A stretch of 64,000 nucleotides of DNA from Saprospiraceae bacterium UBA1994 (GCA_002335865.1 DDCY01000012.1:1-64000), one strand, 5' to 3'. Counted from the first letter of the stretch, positions 18,111 through 28,361 are shown. The notes: generated from the letters alone by a model not told the origin. Numbers and translations: made by a program.

Positions 18111-19328
18111 TTGAAACTCCTCATCCTAGGACATACGATTCCAGAGCCAACTACTACCGCTGCAGGCAGTAGGATGTTACAGTTGATCGCATTGTTTCAA
18201 GAAGAAGGTTATACCATTCACTTCGCTACTTCAGCATTACAAAACCCAAGAAGTGTAGATCTAAATTCGATTGATGTCACTTTAGATATCATTCAACTTA
18301 ACCACTCTTCATTTGATAGTTATATCACAGACCTTGGTCCTGATGTAGTTTTGTATGATCGATTTGTAATAGAGGAGCATTATGGATGGCGAGTCGCACA
18401 ATGTTGTCCATCGGCATTAAGAATATTAGATACAGAAGATTTACACTTTCTTCGTAAAGCTAGGGAATTGTCAATAAAATCATCAGGCGATCTATCTTTA
18501 GTCGACCTTTACACGGATGCGTCAAAAAGAGAAATCGCTAGTATCATGAGATGTGATCTGTCGTTGATCATCTCCAGTTATGAGATGAATTTACTTACTG
18601 AGACATTCTGTATATCTAATTCTATTCTTCATTATTTACCATTTATGTTGGAGGAATCCCCAAAGTTTCCAGAGTTAAAATCTTTCGATGAGCGAGAAGG
18701 ATTTATGACCATTGGCAATTTATTTCATGCACCAAATATAGATAGCGTATTGTATCTCAAAAAATATATTTGGCCTGAAATCAGAAAGCAATTACCAACT
18801 GTAAGATTATCCATTTATGGTAATTATGCTCCGCAGCAGATAAACGAACTGCATAATGAGAAAGAAGGTTTTTTGATTAAAGGATGGGCATCATCTGTGA
18901 AAGAAGTCATGAGTGCAGCCAAAGTTTGTTTAGCGCCATTAAGATTTGGTGCTGGACTCAAAGGAAAGTTGTTTGATGCTATGATATATGGTGTTCCTGT
19001 AGTCACTACAAGTATAGGAGGAGAAGGATTGTATGGAGATAAAAAATTGGAATTTTTGGCGAATACTACAGAAGAGTTTATACAATTATCGGTATCTCTT
19101 TATAACTCGGAATCGCTTTGGGAAAAAAATCAAGGAATCGGATTGCAAGTACTTAAGGATAACTACTTAAAAAGTTACCATGCGCCAAAATTTAAAAACT
19201 TAATATCCACATTGATGAATTCTATTGATGTCCACAGAACGCAAAATTTTATGGGCCAAGTACTACAACATCAAACGATGCAAGCCACTAGATATATGAG
19301 TAAGTGGATCGAAGAAAAGAACAAGTAA
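18111..19328 (+). CDS. Glycosyltransferase family 4 protein
   Basis: A 405-residue GT-B fold glycosyltransferase. The start appears to be TTG 18111 (MKLLILGHTIPEP), 20 bases after porQ. The N-terminal acceptor domain has the glycine-poor loop TAAGSRMLQLIALFQ. The C-terminal donor domain contains FMTIGNLFHAPNIDSVLYL, then VCLAPLRFGAGLKGKLFDAM and GVPVVTTSIGGEGL, the GT4 nucleotide-sugar loop. It probably adds a sugar to a surface glycan, but donor and acceptor are unknown. Its 3' end faces the DUF4249 gene across a 158-base gap. Confidence 0.82.
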   Translation: MKLLILGHTIPEPTTTAAGSRMLQLIALFQEEGYTIHFATSALQNPRSVDLNSIDVTLDIIQLNHSSFDSYITDLGPDVVLYDRFVIEEHYGWRVAQCCPSALRILDTEDLHFLRKARELSIKSSGDLSLVDLYTDASKREIASIMRCDLSLIISSYEMNLLTETFCISNSILHYLPFMLEESPKFPELKSFDEREGFMTIGNLFHAPNIDSVLYLKKYIWPEIRKQLPTVRLSIYGNYAPQQINELHNEKEGFLIKGWASSVKEVMSAAKVCLAPLRFGAGLKGKLFDAMIYGVPVVTTSIGGEGLYGDKKLEFLANTTEEFIQLSVSLYNSESLWEKNQGIGLQVLKDNYLKSYHAPKFKNLISTLMNSIDVHRTQNFMGQVLQHQTMQATRYMSKWIEEKNK

Positions 19329-19486
19329 TAATTAGCAAGATCTAGATCAAAACTAAGTAGATTAAACTTATTGTTGAACGTCCTAGTCGTTTAGTAGAAA
19401 TTAATCTTTATTATAGAAGTCAATGCGTTTACCTTTCAATTCATCATTAATTGCCGAGTACAAATTTGAACTTGAACTTTTCAGCG

Positions 19487-20392
19487 TCACTCCACCAATA
19501 ATTCCAAACTAGTTACTTGAGCCACATTAAATGCACCTAACACTATGCTGCCATCAGAGGCTGTAATATTACTTGGAGAATTGGCTAAAGGCTCTGCAAA
19601 TATTCCATTTCTACCATTTAGTAATTGATCTCTTAATAACTCCATAAATGCAAAAGTAGAATTACTTAAAGAGTGAATCTCAACTCGACATATATCGCCT
19701 GTGGTCCAAGGTGATAAATCGTCCGCAACTTCAGTGGAGTCGCGAATAGGGTTGATTAACTCTCGAATAGGTGGAATAAAAATCAAGCCATCGGATTGTG
19801 CACCTTGGTCAAACCCCCCATCGAAGGCAAGGTTGATTTCTTCAGGTCTATTGAGGAAATTTCCATTTTTGAAAGTCTTGATCCAATACGTGTCTCCTTT
19901 CCCTTCATAGTCTCTAGCGATCACTTCACAGTAGGTACCGCCGTTTAATGCTCCTATTTCATTTTCTCTTGTCTCTTGTCTTATCTCTTCTATCTCGGGG
20001 CTGCGACCAAGTTCTGTGGTAGACGAATATGTAACATTGTTTATAGTAACGTATAATGTATAAGTGCTGCCAATATCTGAAATACTAGAGTTAATATCTG
20101 GTTGCCATATGTAGATACCATCTTTGTAGTCGAATGGTACTATTACGTCGTCTACACCTATAGCAACATTGGCGTCTTCTACAGGCATGGGAGCGCCATT
20201 ATCAAAGTAGGATTGACTATTAGTGACAACGATCTTTTGTACTTCTCCAGGAGTATTTGTTAGGAATGCGTCTATCACGATGATAGCGTCAGCATCGTCT
20301 AATGTTACGTCTATCTTATCCTCACAGCTAGTAAGAAAAATGCTGATAGAAAAGAAGGTCAAGAGTAGTGAATATATATTTATTGATTTCAT
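19487..20392 (-). CDS. DUF4249 family lipoprotein (TonB-receptor partner)
   Basis: A 301-residue lipoprotein with a signal peptide and lipobox ending TSC (Cys23). The next part (VIDAFLTNTPGEVQKIVVTNSQSYFDNG and PVEDANVAI) is the opening of DUF4249 proteins, which have Ig-like beta domains. They are usually encoded directly downstream of a TonB-dependent receptor with a carboxypeptidase-regulatory domain, exactly as here (139-base gap). The pair probably handles one ligand at the outer membrane surface, possibly a peptide or metal chelate; this is inferred by analogy with SusC/SusD pairs. Confidence 0.78.
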   Translation of the reverse strand: MKSINIYSLLLTFFSISIFLTSCEDKIDVTLDDADAIIVIDAFLTNTPGEVQKIVVTNSQSYFDNGAPMPVEDANVAIGVDDVIVPFDYKDGIYIWQPDINSSISDIGSTYTLYVTINNVTYSSTTELGRSPEIEEIRQETRENEIGALNGGTYCEVIARDYEGKGDTYWIKTFKNGNFLNRPEEINLAFDGGFDQGAQSDGLIFIPPIRELINPIRDSTEVADDLSPWTTGDICRVEIHSLSNSTFAFMELLRDQLLNGRNGIFAEPLANSPSNITASDGSIVLGAFNVAQVTSLELLVE

Positions 20393-20531
20393 ATTACATT
20401 ATTATATAGCGTCTTTGATAAAAAACAAAACTGCCGCCATGGATTTGCTAATTATACAAGGCTGATCATGATCAATTATTTTGTTTTAATTTATTTGGGG
20501 GTTTTCAAATCTACTTGTCTCTAGTACAATC

Positions 20532-22901
20532 TTAATTGAACTTAAAATTATAAGAGACGGACGGTATAAAATTACCGATAACCGACAGTCTATAAGCGTC
20601 GGTATTTACTGAAGACCCTATTGGAATTCTTCCATCTTCCTGTGCAAAGAATATTGAAAATGCATTTTTGCGATTGTATACATTGTATACAGAGAACACC
20701 CAATCTCCTGTCCATCTTTTCCCTTCTTTTATTTTCCCTTTTCTTGTAATTGATAAATCTAATCTATGGTAGTTAGGAAGCCTTACGTTATTTCTCACTT
20801 CATTGGCATTATGTGGAACTACAAAACCTTGGATGGTATACCTTGTAGTTGGGAACGTAGTAGGTGATCCAGTATTAAATGCAAAGTTTGCACTGGTAGT
20901 CCATCTATCATTGATTTCATAAAATCCTGTCAAACTTAGATTGTGCAATTGATCAAATCTGGAGGCGTACCATTCTCCTCCATTGATTCCTGGTGTCTGT
21001 CTTTCAGTACGAGCTAATGTATAACTTAACCAACCATTAAATTTACCTTTTGTCTTCTTGGCCATAAGCTCTATTCCGTATGCTCTGCCTTCTCCTTCTA
21101 TGAGATCCCCTTCAATAAATTGATTGAGTAGTAGATCAGCACCATCGATATAGTCTACAAGATTATTCATCGTTTTGTAGTATACCTCTGCGCTCAGTTC
21201 GTAAGTATTATCATTAAGGTTTTGGAAGTAACCAAATGCGACTTGATCAGCAGTAGATGGTCTAATGTTATTTGTGCTAGGCGTCCATACGTCTACAGGT
21301 GTAGCGGCAGTCGTATTAGATACTAAGTGTATATATTGAGTGGTACGATTGTAGCTTGCTTTTATTGAGTTGTTAGAACTCAATTGCATTTGTAATGAAA
21401 GTCTTGGTTCGAAGTTGTAGTAAGTCTTTATACTTTCCCAGTCATCATACTCGGTAGCAGATGTGGCATATCTACGTTCGCCAGGAATACCATCAGTATA
21501 CTCATATGCTGTACCTTTACCCAGATAAGTAAATGATGATAGTCTTAGACCGTAATTAGCTTTGATCGTAGTTGTAATATCTATTTCGTTTTCTACATAT
21601 ACAGCATTTTCCATGGCATACTTCTGAGGTAAACTGAAGTCCCTTTCTTCACCTTCACTCACGCCCACAGCATTTCCTGGATCGAACGTATAGAGAATCG
21701 ATTGTCCACCAAATTTTAATAGATTACCAGGTTTTAGAAAAAATGAAAATTCTGGTTTGACACCAATATTCTGAATACTCGCATTCCAGTCAAATTTGTT
21801 TTGCGAATCATTGCCAAATTTAATCTGATAATCGTAATCGCTAAAGTAAAAAGTAAGATTACTAAAGAGCCTTTCACTGAATAGATGATTCCATCTTATA
21901 GTACCCGTTTTGTTTCCCCAGTTAAATCCAGCTTGATCTCCAAAACCAAAATTGTCTCTACCAAAGTACCCAGATATGAAGAGCCTGTTTTTATCATTTA
22001 TATCGTAATTCGTTTTGAGCGTAAGATCATAGAAATTGAGCTCGCTACCATTCAGACTTTCTGATAAGAATGGTTTGGCTAGAACATCTATGTACGATCT
22101 TCTTGCAGCTACGATAAGCGAAGATTTATCTTTAATTATGGGAGCTTCTACAGACAACCTACTGAAGATGAAACCCACCCCTCCATTGATATTTAGTTTT
22201 TTCTTATTTCCTTCTTTCATCCTCACATCCAAGATTGATGATAGTCGACCTCCATATCTAGATGGTATTCCACCTTTATAGAGTTTTACATCTTTTACTG
22301 CATCTGGATTAAAGACAGAGAAGAAACCGAATAAGTGAGAAGAATTGTAAACTGGTGCTTCGTCTAATAGGATTAGATTTTGATCTATAGATCCACCTCT
22401 GACATTAAATCCTGTAGCACCTTCACCTACAGAGTTGACTCCTGGAAGTAGTTGTAATGATCTTATAATCTCCACTTCACCGAGTAGGGTAGGCATACTT
22501 TTTATAGTAGTGATATCTAGCTTGTTGACACTCATGCTCACCTCTCTCACATTACTATCTTCTTCTTTCGCAGTAACGACCACTTCTGCGAGTTCGTTTT
22601 TCATTTCGCCTAGTTCAATATCTAGTTTATAGTTAGCAGAGAGTGAAACTGACTTGATGATATTGTCAAATCCGATATAGGAAAATTCAAGAGTGTATGA
22701 GCCCTCTGGTACAGATATCGAATAGAAACCATATTCATTGCTAACTGCTCCGTTTCCAAGCTCTTTGACTAATGCCGTAGCTCCAATCAGTGTTTCGCCA
22801 CTCTCATAATCTGTTATATAACCACTAATGGTGAAGTTTTCTTGAGCTGACACTAGGCAAATGCTTACACAGAATGTGAGCATCGATAGTAGTTTTCGCA
22901 T
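20532..22901 (-). CDS. TonB-dependent receptor with carboxypeptidase-like N-terminal domain
   Basis: A 789-residue outer membrane receptor. Residues 1-19 are a signal peptide, about 24-105 form a carboxypeptidase regulatory-like beta sandwich (ISGYITDYESGETLIGATAL), and the plug follows (SMPTLLGEVEIIRSLQLLPG, then GFNVRGGSIDQNLILLDEAP). The rest is a 22-strand barrel that ends in Phe-x-Phe-Asn. It imports a large substrate driven by TonB. With the DUF4249 gene it makes a two-gene unit. It is shorter than SusC (about 1000 residues), so a polysaccharide substrate is less likely. Confidence 0.9.
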   Translation of the reverse strand: MRKLLSMLTFCVSICLVSAQENFTISGYITDYESGETLIGATALVKELGNGAVSNEYGFYSISVPEGSYTLEFSYIGFDNIIKSVSLSANYKLDIELGEMKNELAEVVVTAKEEDSNVREVSMSVNKLDITTIKSMPTLLGEVEIIRSLQLLPGVNSVGEGATGFNVRGGSIDQNLILLDEAPVYNSSHLFGFFSVFNPDAVKDVKLYKGGIPSRYGGRLSSILDVRMKEGNKKKLNINGGVGFIFSRLSVEAPIIKDKSSLIVAARRSYIDVLAKPFLSESLNGSELNFYDLTLKTNYDINDKNRLFISGYFGRDNFGFGDQAGFNWGNKTGTIRWNHLFSERLFSNLTFYFSDYDYQIKFGNDSQNKFDWNASIQNIGVKPEFSFFLKPGNLLKFGGQSILYTFDPGNAVGVSEGEERDFSLPQKYAMENAVYVENEIDITTTIKANYGLRLSSFTYLGKGTAYEYTDGIPGERRYATSATEYDDWESIKTYYNFEPRLSLQMQLSSNNSIKASYNRTTQYIHLVSNTTAATPVDVWTPSTNNIRPSTADQVAFGYFQNLNDNTYELSAEVYYKTMNNLVDYIDGADLLLNQFIEGDLIEGEGRAYGIELMAKKTKGKFNGWLSYTLARTERQTPGINGGEWYASRFDQLHNLSLTGFYEINDRWTTSANFAFNTGSPTTFPTTRYTIQGFVVPHNANEVRNNVRLPNYHRLDLSITRKGKIKEGKRWTGDWVFSVYNVYNRKNAFSIFFAQEDGRIPIGSSVNTDAYRLSVIGNFIPSVSYNFKFN

Positions 22902-23184
22902 AGGTATTGGGTATATATTATTTAATAAATATTATTTGGTGTTTACTCTTGTACTTGGTGGCACAAGATAAAGGAGTGAAACGTACAATAACTAAGATTG
23001 TTACATGTATCGGATGAATGTTTGGTATTTATCGATAAATGGAAAGAATTCAAGATTATATGCAAGTATTTAAGCTATATCAAAAGAATAATACCTAAAT
23101 ATGAGGGTGAGTATATATTTAGGATTATTCATATTACTCATCGATTATGACCTAATTTCAGTTTTGGGTAGTAAGAAAGAATTA
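22902..23184. other. Intergenic gap upstream of the TonB receptor
   Basis: A 283-base AT-rich stretch. It should contain the promoter of the TonB receptor (minus strand), though I cannot pick a good TAnnTTTG match. It also contains the hairpin described separately at 23086-23130. Confidence 0.4.
23086..23130 (-). terminator. Probable terminator of the polysaccharide assembly operon
   Basis: The arms 23086-23102 and 23115-23130 pair over 16 positions with one bulged base and a 12-base loop. On the minus strand the hairpin is followed by CTTTTGAT. It lies 55 bases past the stop of the Wzy-like gene, as expected for the end of the wzx-wzz-wzy transcript. The stem is AT-rich, so it may be inefficient. 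Confidence 0.5.
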
Positions 23185-24672
23185 TTAATAATTGGTGTCA
23201 GTTAGGACTACTTTAGTCTTTTGATCAATGACATCATAAACGACGAGTAAAGAAAGACTAAAGAAAAAGATAGGGCCTATTTTATCGGCTTCTAACATGT
23301 CGTTGATCAATAGGATTGAACAGCTTACTACTATACAAATAAGAGCCGCCATTACAATGATTTTAGACTTTTCATCTTTTATGCGATGATATAAGGCCTC
23401 ACCACGGATTAGAGCGGCGATCAAGAGTGCCAAGAATATTAATAAACCAAAGATTCCCTGTTCTACAGCCATCATCAAGTAGTAATTGTGAATTCCTGAT
23501 TTCTCTGGATTGTTACTCACATAGGTTTGGAATTCGTTGAGCGTATAGTCTTGATAGGTATTATAAAAATTAGCTGGTCCAAATCCAATCAAAGGTTTAT
23601 CGGCAAGCATTCGCCCTCCTGCGACCCATCTATGTACTCGCTCCATAGTAGAAATGTCTTCAAGTTTATACGTCGCAGCTAGTAAGTTGTCATAGTTGAA
23701 ATGCGACACAGTCGATTGATAGTTAGGTGCATAATCAAGATACTTTTTATTATTGACCAAGTATCCGACACCTAGGAATAACCCTATTACGCCAGCGAAT
23801 ACGGCAGGTTTGGTGAGTTTCCATTTAATCATCCAATAAGCTGCTATCGCTATTATAACGGAGGCTTGAGCTGCTCTGGTATATGAAAAATAGATACCTA
23901 TAACAAGAATTAAAATGCATAGCGACAACAAAATTTTACGTGTTTTATTTTGGATATCTAATTGTCGTAAGGCATATACAAATGGCAAAAACATTACTAG
24001 GATGGCAGCATAACTAACGTGATTTCTAAATATCGGATACACAACCGTATTAGATGTGCGGAAGGAAAAATTGTATCCTGCATGTCTTATTAACACCCAA
24101 AGTACTGCAGCCATAAGTGGTATGAGCAAGAGGTATATGGCCTTCTTACTTTCTAGGTGAGATTGTATCAATTTGAATGGCATAAAGAAGAAGGGTACTA
24201 CATACCAGATCTTAGCTAGTAGATACTTAAATGAAACTATAGGGTGTTGCGCTCCTATTGATGTAACTCCAATCCAACAGATATGAAGGATTAGTAATAT
24301 GGTAATAGGGTTGTATAAGTAACTATAATCGACCTCTTTAATTTTAGTAATAAATAGTAATATACTGATGCCGGTTATGGCCAACATAATCGGCTCTGAA
24401 GGAAGATCCGTACCTAGTCCGTTAGGGAGATATATTTCTACTGAAAAGGGTATAGTAAGTAAGAATAAAATATACAGAATGCGATAATCCCAAATGATAA
24501 ATCCTAGTCCGACACATAAAAATGGGATCAAGAAAAACAGCACTTGTTCAAAAAAAATGCCAGCACAAAAGAATATAGATGCAATACCTATGGCACAAGC
24601 AAATACCTGTTTGGCATTGAGGCTATATATGGACTGCAGTAGGTTATTCACTACTCCTTGATTTCTGACCAA
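23185..24672 (-). CDS. O-antigen ligase/polymerase (Wzy_C) family protein
   Basis: A 495-residue integral membrane protein with about 12 hydrophobic helices and one large extracytoplasmic loop between roughly residues 320 and 390. The loop contains RVHRWVAGGRMLADKPLIGF and the Tyr-rich segment NFYNTYQDYTLNEF, the pattern of the Wzy_C family, which joins polysaccharide repeat units to each other or to lipid A core. Sequence alone does not separate a WaaL ligase from a Wzy polymerase. Its start overlaps the upstream chain-length gene by 22 bases. Confidence 0.8.
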   Translation of the reverse strand: MVRNQGVVNNLLQSIYSLNAKQVFACAIGIASIFFCAGIFFEQVLFFLIPFLCVGLGFIIWDYRILYILFLLTIPFSVEIYLPNGLGTDLPSEPIMLAITGISILLFITKIKEVDYSYLYNPITILLILHICWIGVTSIGAQHPIVSFKYLLAKIWYVVPFFFMPFKLIQSHLESKKAIYLLLIPLMAAVLWVLIRHAGYNFSFRTSNTVVYPIFRNHVSYAAILVMFLPFVYALRQLDIQNKTRKILLSLCILILVIGIYFSYTRAAQASVIIAIAAYWMIKWKLTKPAVFAGVIGLFLGVGYLVNNKKYLDYAPNYQSTVSHFNYDNLLAATYKLEDISTMERVHRWVAGGRMLADKPLIGFGPANFYNTYQDYTLNEFQTYVSNNPEKSGIHNYYLMMAVEQGIFGLLIFLALLIAALIRGEALYHRIKDEKSKIIVMAALICIVVSCSILLINDMLEADKIGPIFFFSLSLLVVYDVIDQKTKVVLTDTNY

Positions 24673-25751
24673 TTAATTTTTCCGTAGTTTTCTACTAAGA
24701 ATGCAACAAGGATACTAAATAACAGTGCTACTAATCCTATCATCGCCAATAATATAGTACGCTTGGGTCTAGATTTATCTATAGGCGTTTCCGCAGCTTC
24801 TACTAATAACAAGGCACTGTACGGAGCGTTGTAACTAGCTTCTAATTGGCGTTTTCGTTCTTTATCTAGTGAAATTTGATCATTGAGCCTGGAGAGTTCT
24901 TGAGTTAGTTTTTCTACCACCGATACACCACTATTAAATAGTTTAGCTTTCTTTTCTAAGTGGCTTAGCCTTTTTTCGCTTCCGGTATATTTGATACGTT
25001 TTATTCTTACAGAATCCGCCGCACCGCGCACCCTACTATTTTTGTACATATCTATTTCACTTTTTAGTCCTTCCATGTTGGAGCTTGTAGTGGTGATTAT
25101 TTCTGCATATATTTCCCCTTGAGATCTTGAATTATAGATTTTATATTTTTCTTTTACTTTTGATAAGCTATCGTTGAGCATTATACTTTTCGTTTGTTTT
25201 TCTAATAGATTTTCATCAAAACTTTTAATAGTTTGGAGTTGACTTGCCTTCACCATTCTTTGGCTGAGTTCATTAATTTTCTCTCTGGCATCATTCGCCA
25301 TATCTCTAGCTAGGACTGGATCTTTATCTTCTACACTTAGATTGATAGCGCCATATTCCGTTTTCAGGGTTTGGTAGAGATCATTTAATTTTAATCTTAT
25401 TTTGACTTGAGCTTTTTTGCTCTCTGGATCTATGTCATAGTGATTATACAGGTCATACTTATTGATTAGATAGTTGTAAAGTTCACTAGAAGTAGATAAT
25501 GAAAATAATCTATCGAGATCGTTATCAGTACCATATATATAACTGGTAGAGTTTGACCCTATACCTACTGGCGCAGGTTGAGATAGGTCAGGGTGCCCTG
25601 CATAGAACTTTGTGCTTGCTTGGTAGTAGTTGGGTAATACCAACAATATGATAGCACTGAGTATAGTGATTCCTAAAGTAGCATAAGTGATGGGTTTAGT
25701 CCACTTATTCAGCGTTTTGAGTATACCTAAGAGACTGTAATCTTGATTCAT
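24651..25751 (-). CDS. Polysaccharide chain-length determinant (Wzz-like)
   Basis: A 366-residue inner membrane protein with the Wzz/PCP architecture: a cytoplasmic N-terminus, helix 1 near residues 21-41 (TYATLGITILSAIILLVL), a long periplasmic region with coiled-coil segments (about 60-330), and helix 2 near 336-357 followed by a short tail. The periplasmic part has the Wzz pattern TSSELYNYLINKYDLYNHY. No tyrosine kinase domain is fused. It sets the length of the surface glycan. It sits between the flippase (68-base gap) and the ligase/polymerase (22-base overlap). Confidence 0.8.
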   Translation of the reverse strand: MNQDYSLLGILKTLNKWTKPITYATLGITILSAIILLVLPNYYQASTKFYAGHPDLSQPAPVGIGSNSTSYIYGTDNDLDRLFSLSTSSELYNYLINKYDLYNHYDIDPESKKAQVKIRLKLNDLYQTLKTEYGAINLSVEDKDPVLARDMANDAREKINELSQRMVKASQLQTIKSFDENLLEKQTKSIMLNDSLSKVKEKYKIYNSRSQGEIYAEIITTTSSNMEGLKSEIDMYKNSRVRGAADSVRIKRIKYTGSEKRLSHLEKKAKLFNSGVSVVEKLTQELSRLNDQISLDKERKRQLEASYNAPYSALLLVEAAETPIDKSRPKRTILLAMIGLVALLFSILVAFLVENYGKINWSEIKE

Positions 25752-25819
25752 GTAAGTAGTATAAAAGTTGTTTTCTAAAGTGAATCTAAGGATTGAGTAC
25801 TCAGAGAATATTCAGACGT

Positions 25820-27274
25820 TTATGATTCAGCATTTTGTTTTTGTAGCGTAGAGAGCATATTCTTGTCTACTACACCTAATAATAACGATATACCTAAGCA
25901 AAATAATATACTTAGAGCCATACTTATAGTCCAATATAGACCACTATTGTGCCACAATATTGCACTAAGAGTACAAAGAAAGCCAAAAACTATAGATTTG
26001 GCTATGAGAGAGTAGTTGATTTGCAGCTTCATTTGCGAGTGGGCGAGACATATCTGACTTATTGTAACGAGAAGCTGAGTAGCTACGGTGGCTATTGCGG
26101 CCCCTTCAGCTCCCTTTAGTGGTATTAACCATAGATTGAGGCTAACATTTAGTATTGCACCAAGGATAAAGATAATGTTGAGCTCTTTCAAAGACCCCTT
26201 AGCCATGATCATGGCACCATAGATATGCGAAATAGCCACGGCAAAGAATGCTAGCATCATATAGATCAATATCTTTCCATAATAAGTAGTAGCATCATCG
26301 TATATAAAAGTCATGAGATCATGACGATAGACCACTAGTGTTACTAATATGGTCATACTTATCACTAATATCATTTTCAGCGAAGTGAGAGTTAATGATG
26401 CCACTGACTCCTTTTTACCCATCAGTGCGGAATACATTGGGAGTAATAGTGCTCCAAACAAATATGCCAACATACCTGCAGCTTCAAAAAATCGATATGC
26501 CGCTGCATAAATACCTGCCTGCAGACCATTATCGTCTAATAATCTCTCTAGCATAACACCGTCGATTCGTAGGTATATCGCTACTAGTAATATTACTAAA
26601 GCAAAAGGTGCACTTTTCTTCACAAGTTTTAGCATATACGACCATGAGAAAACAATCCAGCCCTCTTTGACCTTTGGAAGTACTATAGTGAATGCGACAA
26701 TACACGCTATGGTGTAAGCGATCATCTGTCCATAAATGAACCAGTATATCGTGAATGATTCTAGGTCAGGATAGAACCAAGTCAAATAGCCCAAAATGAT
26801 AATCATGATGAGTTTGTCAATTGCAGAGATATAACTGTCTTTGCGATACATGCCCAATGCAGATATATTGGTCCTTAGATAGATAAATAGGGTAGCCAAG
26901 AAGAAGTTAACGGCAATAAGAGCCAATATTTTCAATTCTGATAAATCGTAACCAATTAAAAATCCTGCTAGTGTTGTGATGATAATAAAGATTAAACCTA
27001 ATAGTACTTTAGAACCTAATATCCGGGGAAAATGAAAGATGATTTTGTCTGGATCTTGCGCTATGAATCGACTGTTGAAGTTTTGGATGCCTGGATCATT
27101 GATTACTTGAAACAGGAATATGAAGTTGAATAAAGCGAAGTATAGACCGAAATTTTCGGTGCCCACTATATTTTGTACTCGTGCATCGATACCGAACAAA
27201 TACAATGGTTTGATAAGTAGGTTGATGACTACTAATAGGATAATATTAACTAAAAATTCTCTATTTAAACCCAT
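25820..27274 (-). CDS. Polysaccharide flippase, Wzx/MATE-like
   Basis: A 484-residue membrane protein with about 14 hydrophobic helices and the MOP-superfamily layout seen in Wzx and RfbX proteins (Polysacc_synt type). The start region VNIILLVVINLLIKPLYLFG and the loop NTENFGLYFALFNFIFLFQ-like segment after helix 1 fit the family. It should move undecaprenyl-linked repeat units across the inner membrane and is the first gene of the minus-strand wzx-wzz-wzy module. The FkbM gene is divergent from it across 84 bases. Confidence 0.82.
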   Translation of the reverse strand: MGLNREFLVNIILLVVINLLIKPLYLFGIDARVQNIVGTENFGLYFALFNFIFLFQVINDPGIQNFNSRFIAQDPDKIIFHFPRILGSKVLLGLIFIIITTLAGFLIGYDLSELKILALIAVNFFLATLFIYLRTNISALGMYRKDSYISAIDKLIMIIILGYLTWFYPDLESFTIYWFIYGQMIAYTIACIVAFTIVLPKVKEGWIVFSWSYMLKLVKKSAPFALVILLVAIYLRIDGVMLERLLDDNGLQAGIYAAAYRFFEAAGMLAYLFGALLLPMYSALMGKKESVASLTLTSLKMILVISMTILVTLVVYRHDLMTFIYDDATTYYGKILIYMMLAFFAVAISHIYGAMIMAKGSLKELNIIFILGAILNVSLNLWLIPLKGAEGAAIATVATQLLVTISQICLAHSQMKLQINYSLIAKSIVFGFLCTLSAILWHNSGLYWTISMALSILFCLGISLLLGVVDKNMLSTLQKQNAES

Positions 27275-27358
27275 ATATTACGTCGCTATACTAGTGCTTT
27301 TAATAGTCTGCTAGCATTGAAGCATCAAAGCTATCATATAATATTACTATTTTGAAAT

Positions 27359-28264
27359 ATGCTAAAAGATACTCTACTAACTCAATTACAAACGGTATCG
27401 GAGATTAATAGCTTGTCCAAGGTTGGGAGATTATTAAATAATCCTTTGAAGTACGCATATGCTATGTATTGTAGAATTTTTTATTATGCTTTGAGGAGGG
27501 AAGGAATACAAACACAAGCAACTACTTTCTTTGGAGACACTATGAATGTTTTACTTCCTGCTGGTACAGATATTTACTTGACTAGTGGTAAAGCTCATGA
27601 TTCGGAGATTAGATTGTCGAGTTATATTATCAACATCCTCAAAGAGAATGACACATTCGTAGACGTAGGAGCACATTTTGGGTTTTTCTCTCTACTGGCA
27701 GGTATGATCGTAGGTTCTCAGGGTAAAGTGATAGCATTCGAAGGTGGAATAGACACCTATCAAGTGCTTCATAAAAACATTAATCTTAAAGCAAATATTC
27801 AAGCCAACAATAAAGTAGTATCTAATATTCAAGGAGAAGTACGCTTCTATCAATTTCCTACGGCGTATTCAGAATACAGTAGTCTGGATATTGAGCAATA
27901 TAAAGATACTGATTGGATAAAAAATAATCCACCAAAAGCTACTATTATGGACTCTATTAGATTGTCTCAAGAGCTGAAAGGTCAAGATGTGGACATGATA
28001 AAGGTAGATGTTGAAGGAGGAGAATTAGAGGTCTTGTCGGGCTTATCAGAATACTTAATAAATTACAATCCAATTATTATTATCGAGTATCTGTCACCAG
28101 ATCGTAACAATCAATCTCATGTGTTAGCTGCACAATATCTCGTAGATAGAGGCTACAAATCTCATGTCATAGATATAAAAGGAGAAGTAAAAAGGTGTGA
28201 TAATTTAATGGAGTATATGAAGAGAGAAGAGATGGAATCCGATAATATTGTATTTCTAAGATAA
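27359..28264 (+). CDS. FkbM family methyltransferase
   Basis: A 301-residue SAM-dependent methyltransferase. Motif I is FVDVGAHFGFFSLLAG (from about residue 100), followed by the acidic KVIAFEGG strand that binds the ribose of SAM. MIKVDVEGGELEVLSGL is the typical FkbM segment near the active site. FkbM enzymes O-methylate sugars or polyketides. Its place beside the wzx-wzz-wzy module suggests it methylates a sugar of that surface glycan, which is inference from context. Confidence 0.82.
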   Translation: MLKDTLLTQLQTVSEINSLSKVGRLLNNPLKYAYAMYCRIFYYALRREGIQTQATTFFGDTMNVLLPAGTDIYLTSGKAHDSEIRLSSYIINILKENDTFVDVGAHFGFFSLLAGMIVGSQGKVIAFEGGIDTYQVLHKNINLKANIQANNKVVSNIQGEVRFYQFPTAYSEYSSLDIEQYKDTDWIKNNPPKATIMDSIRLSQELKGQDVDMIKVDVEGGELEVLSGLSEYLINYNPIIIIEYLSPDRNNQSHVLAAQYLVDRGYKSHVIDIKGEVKRCDNLMEYMKREEMESDNIVFLR

Positions 28265-28361
28265 TTAGAACAGCATTAGAGTCAAAAAGAGCTTGTCCAC
28301 AGAAGTGAATAGACTATTTATATCATCGAGAGATGTTATTAAATTGTTTCAAGTAACAATT

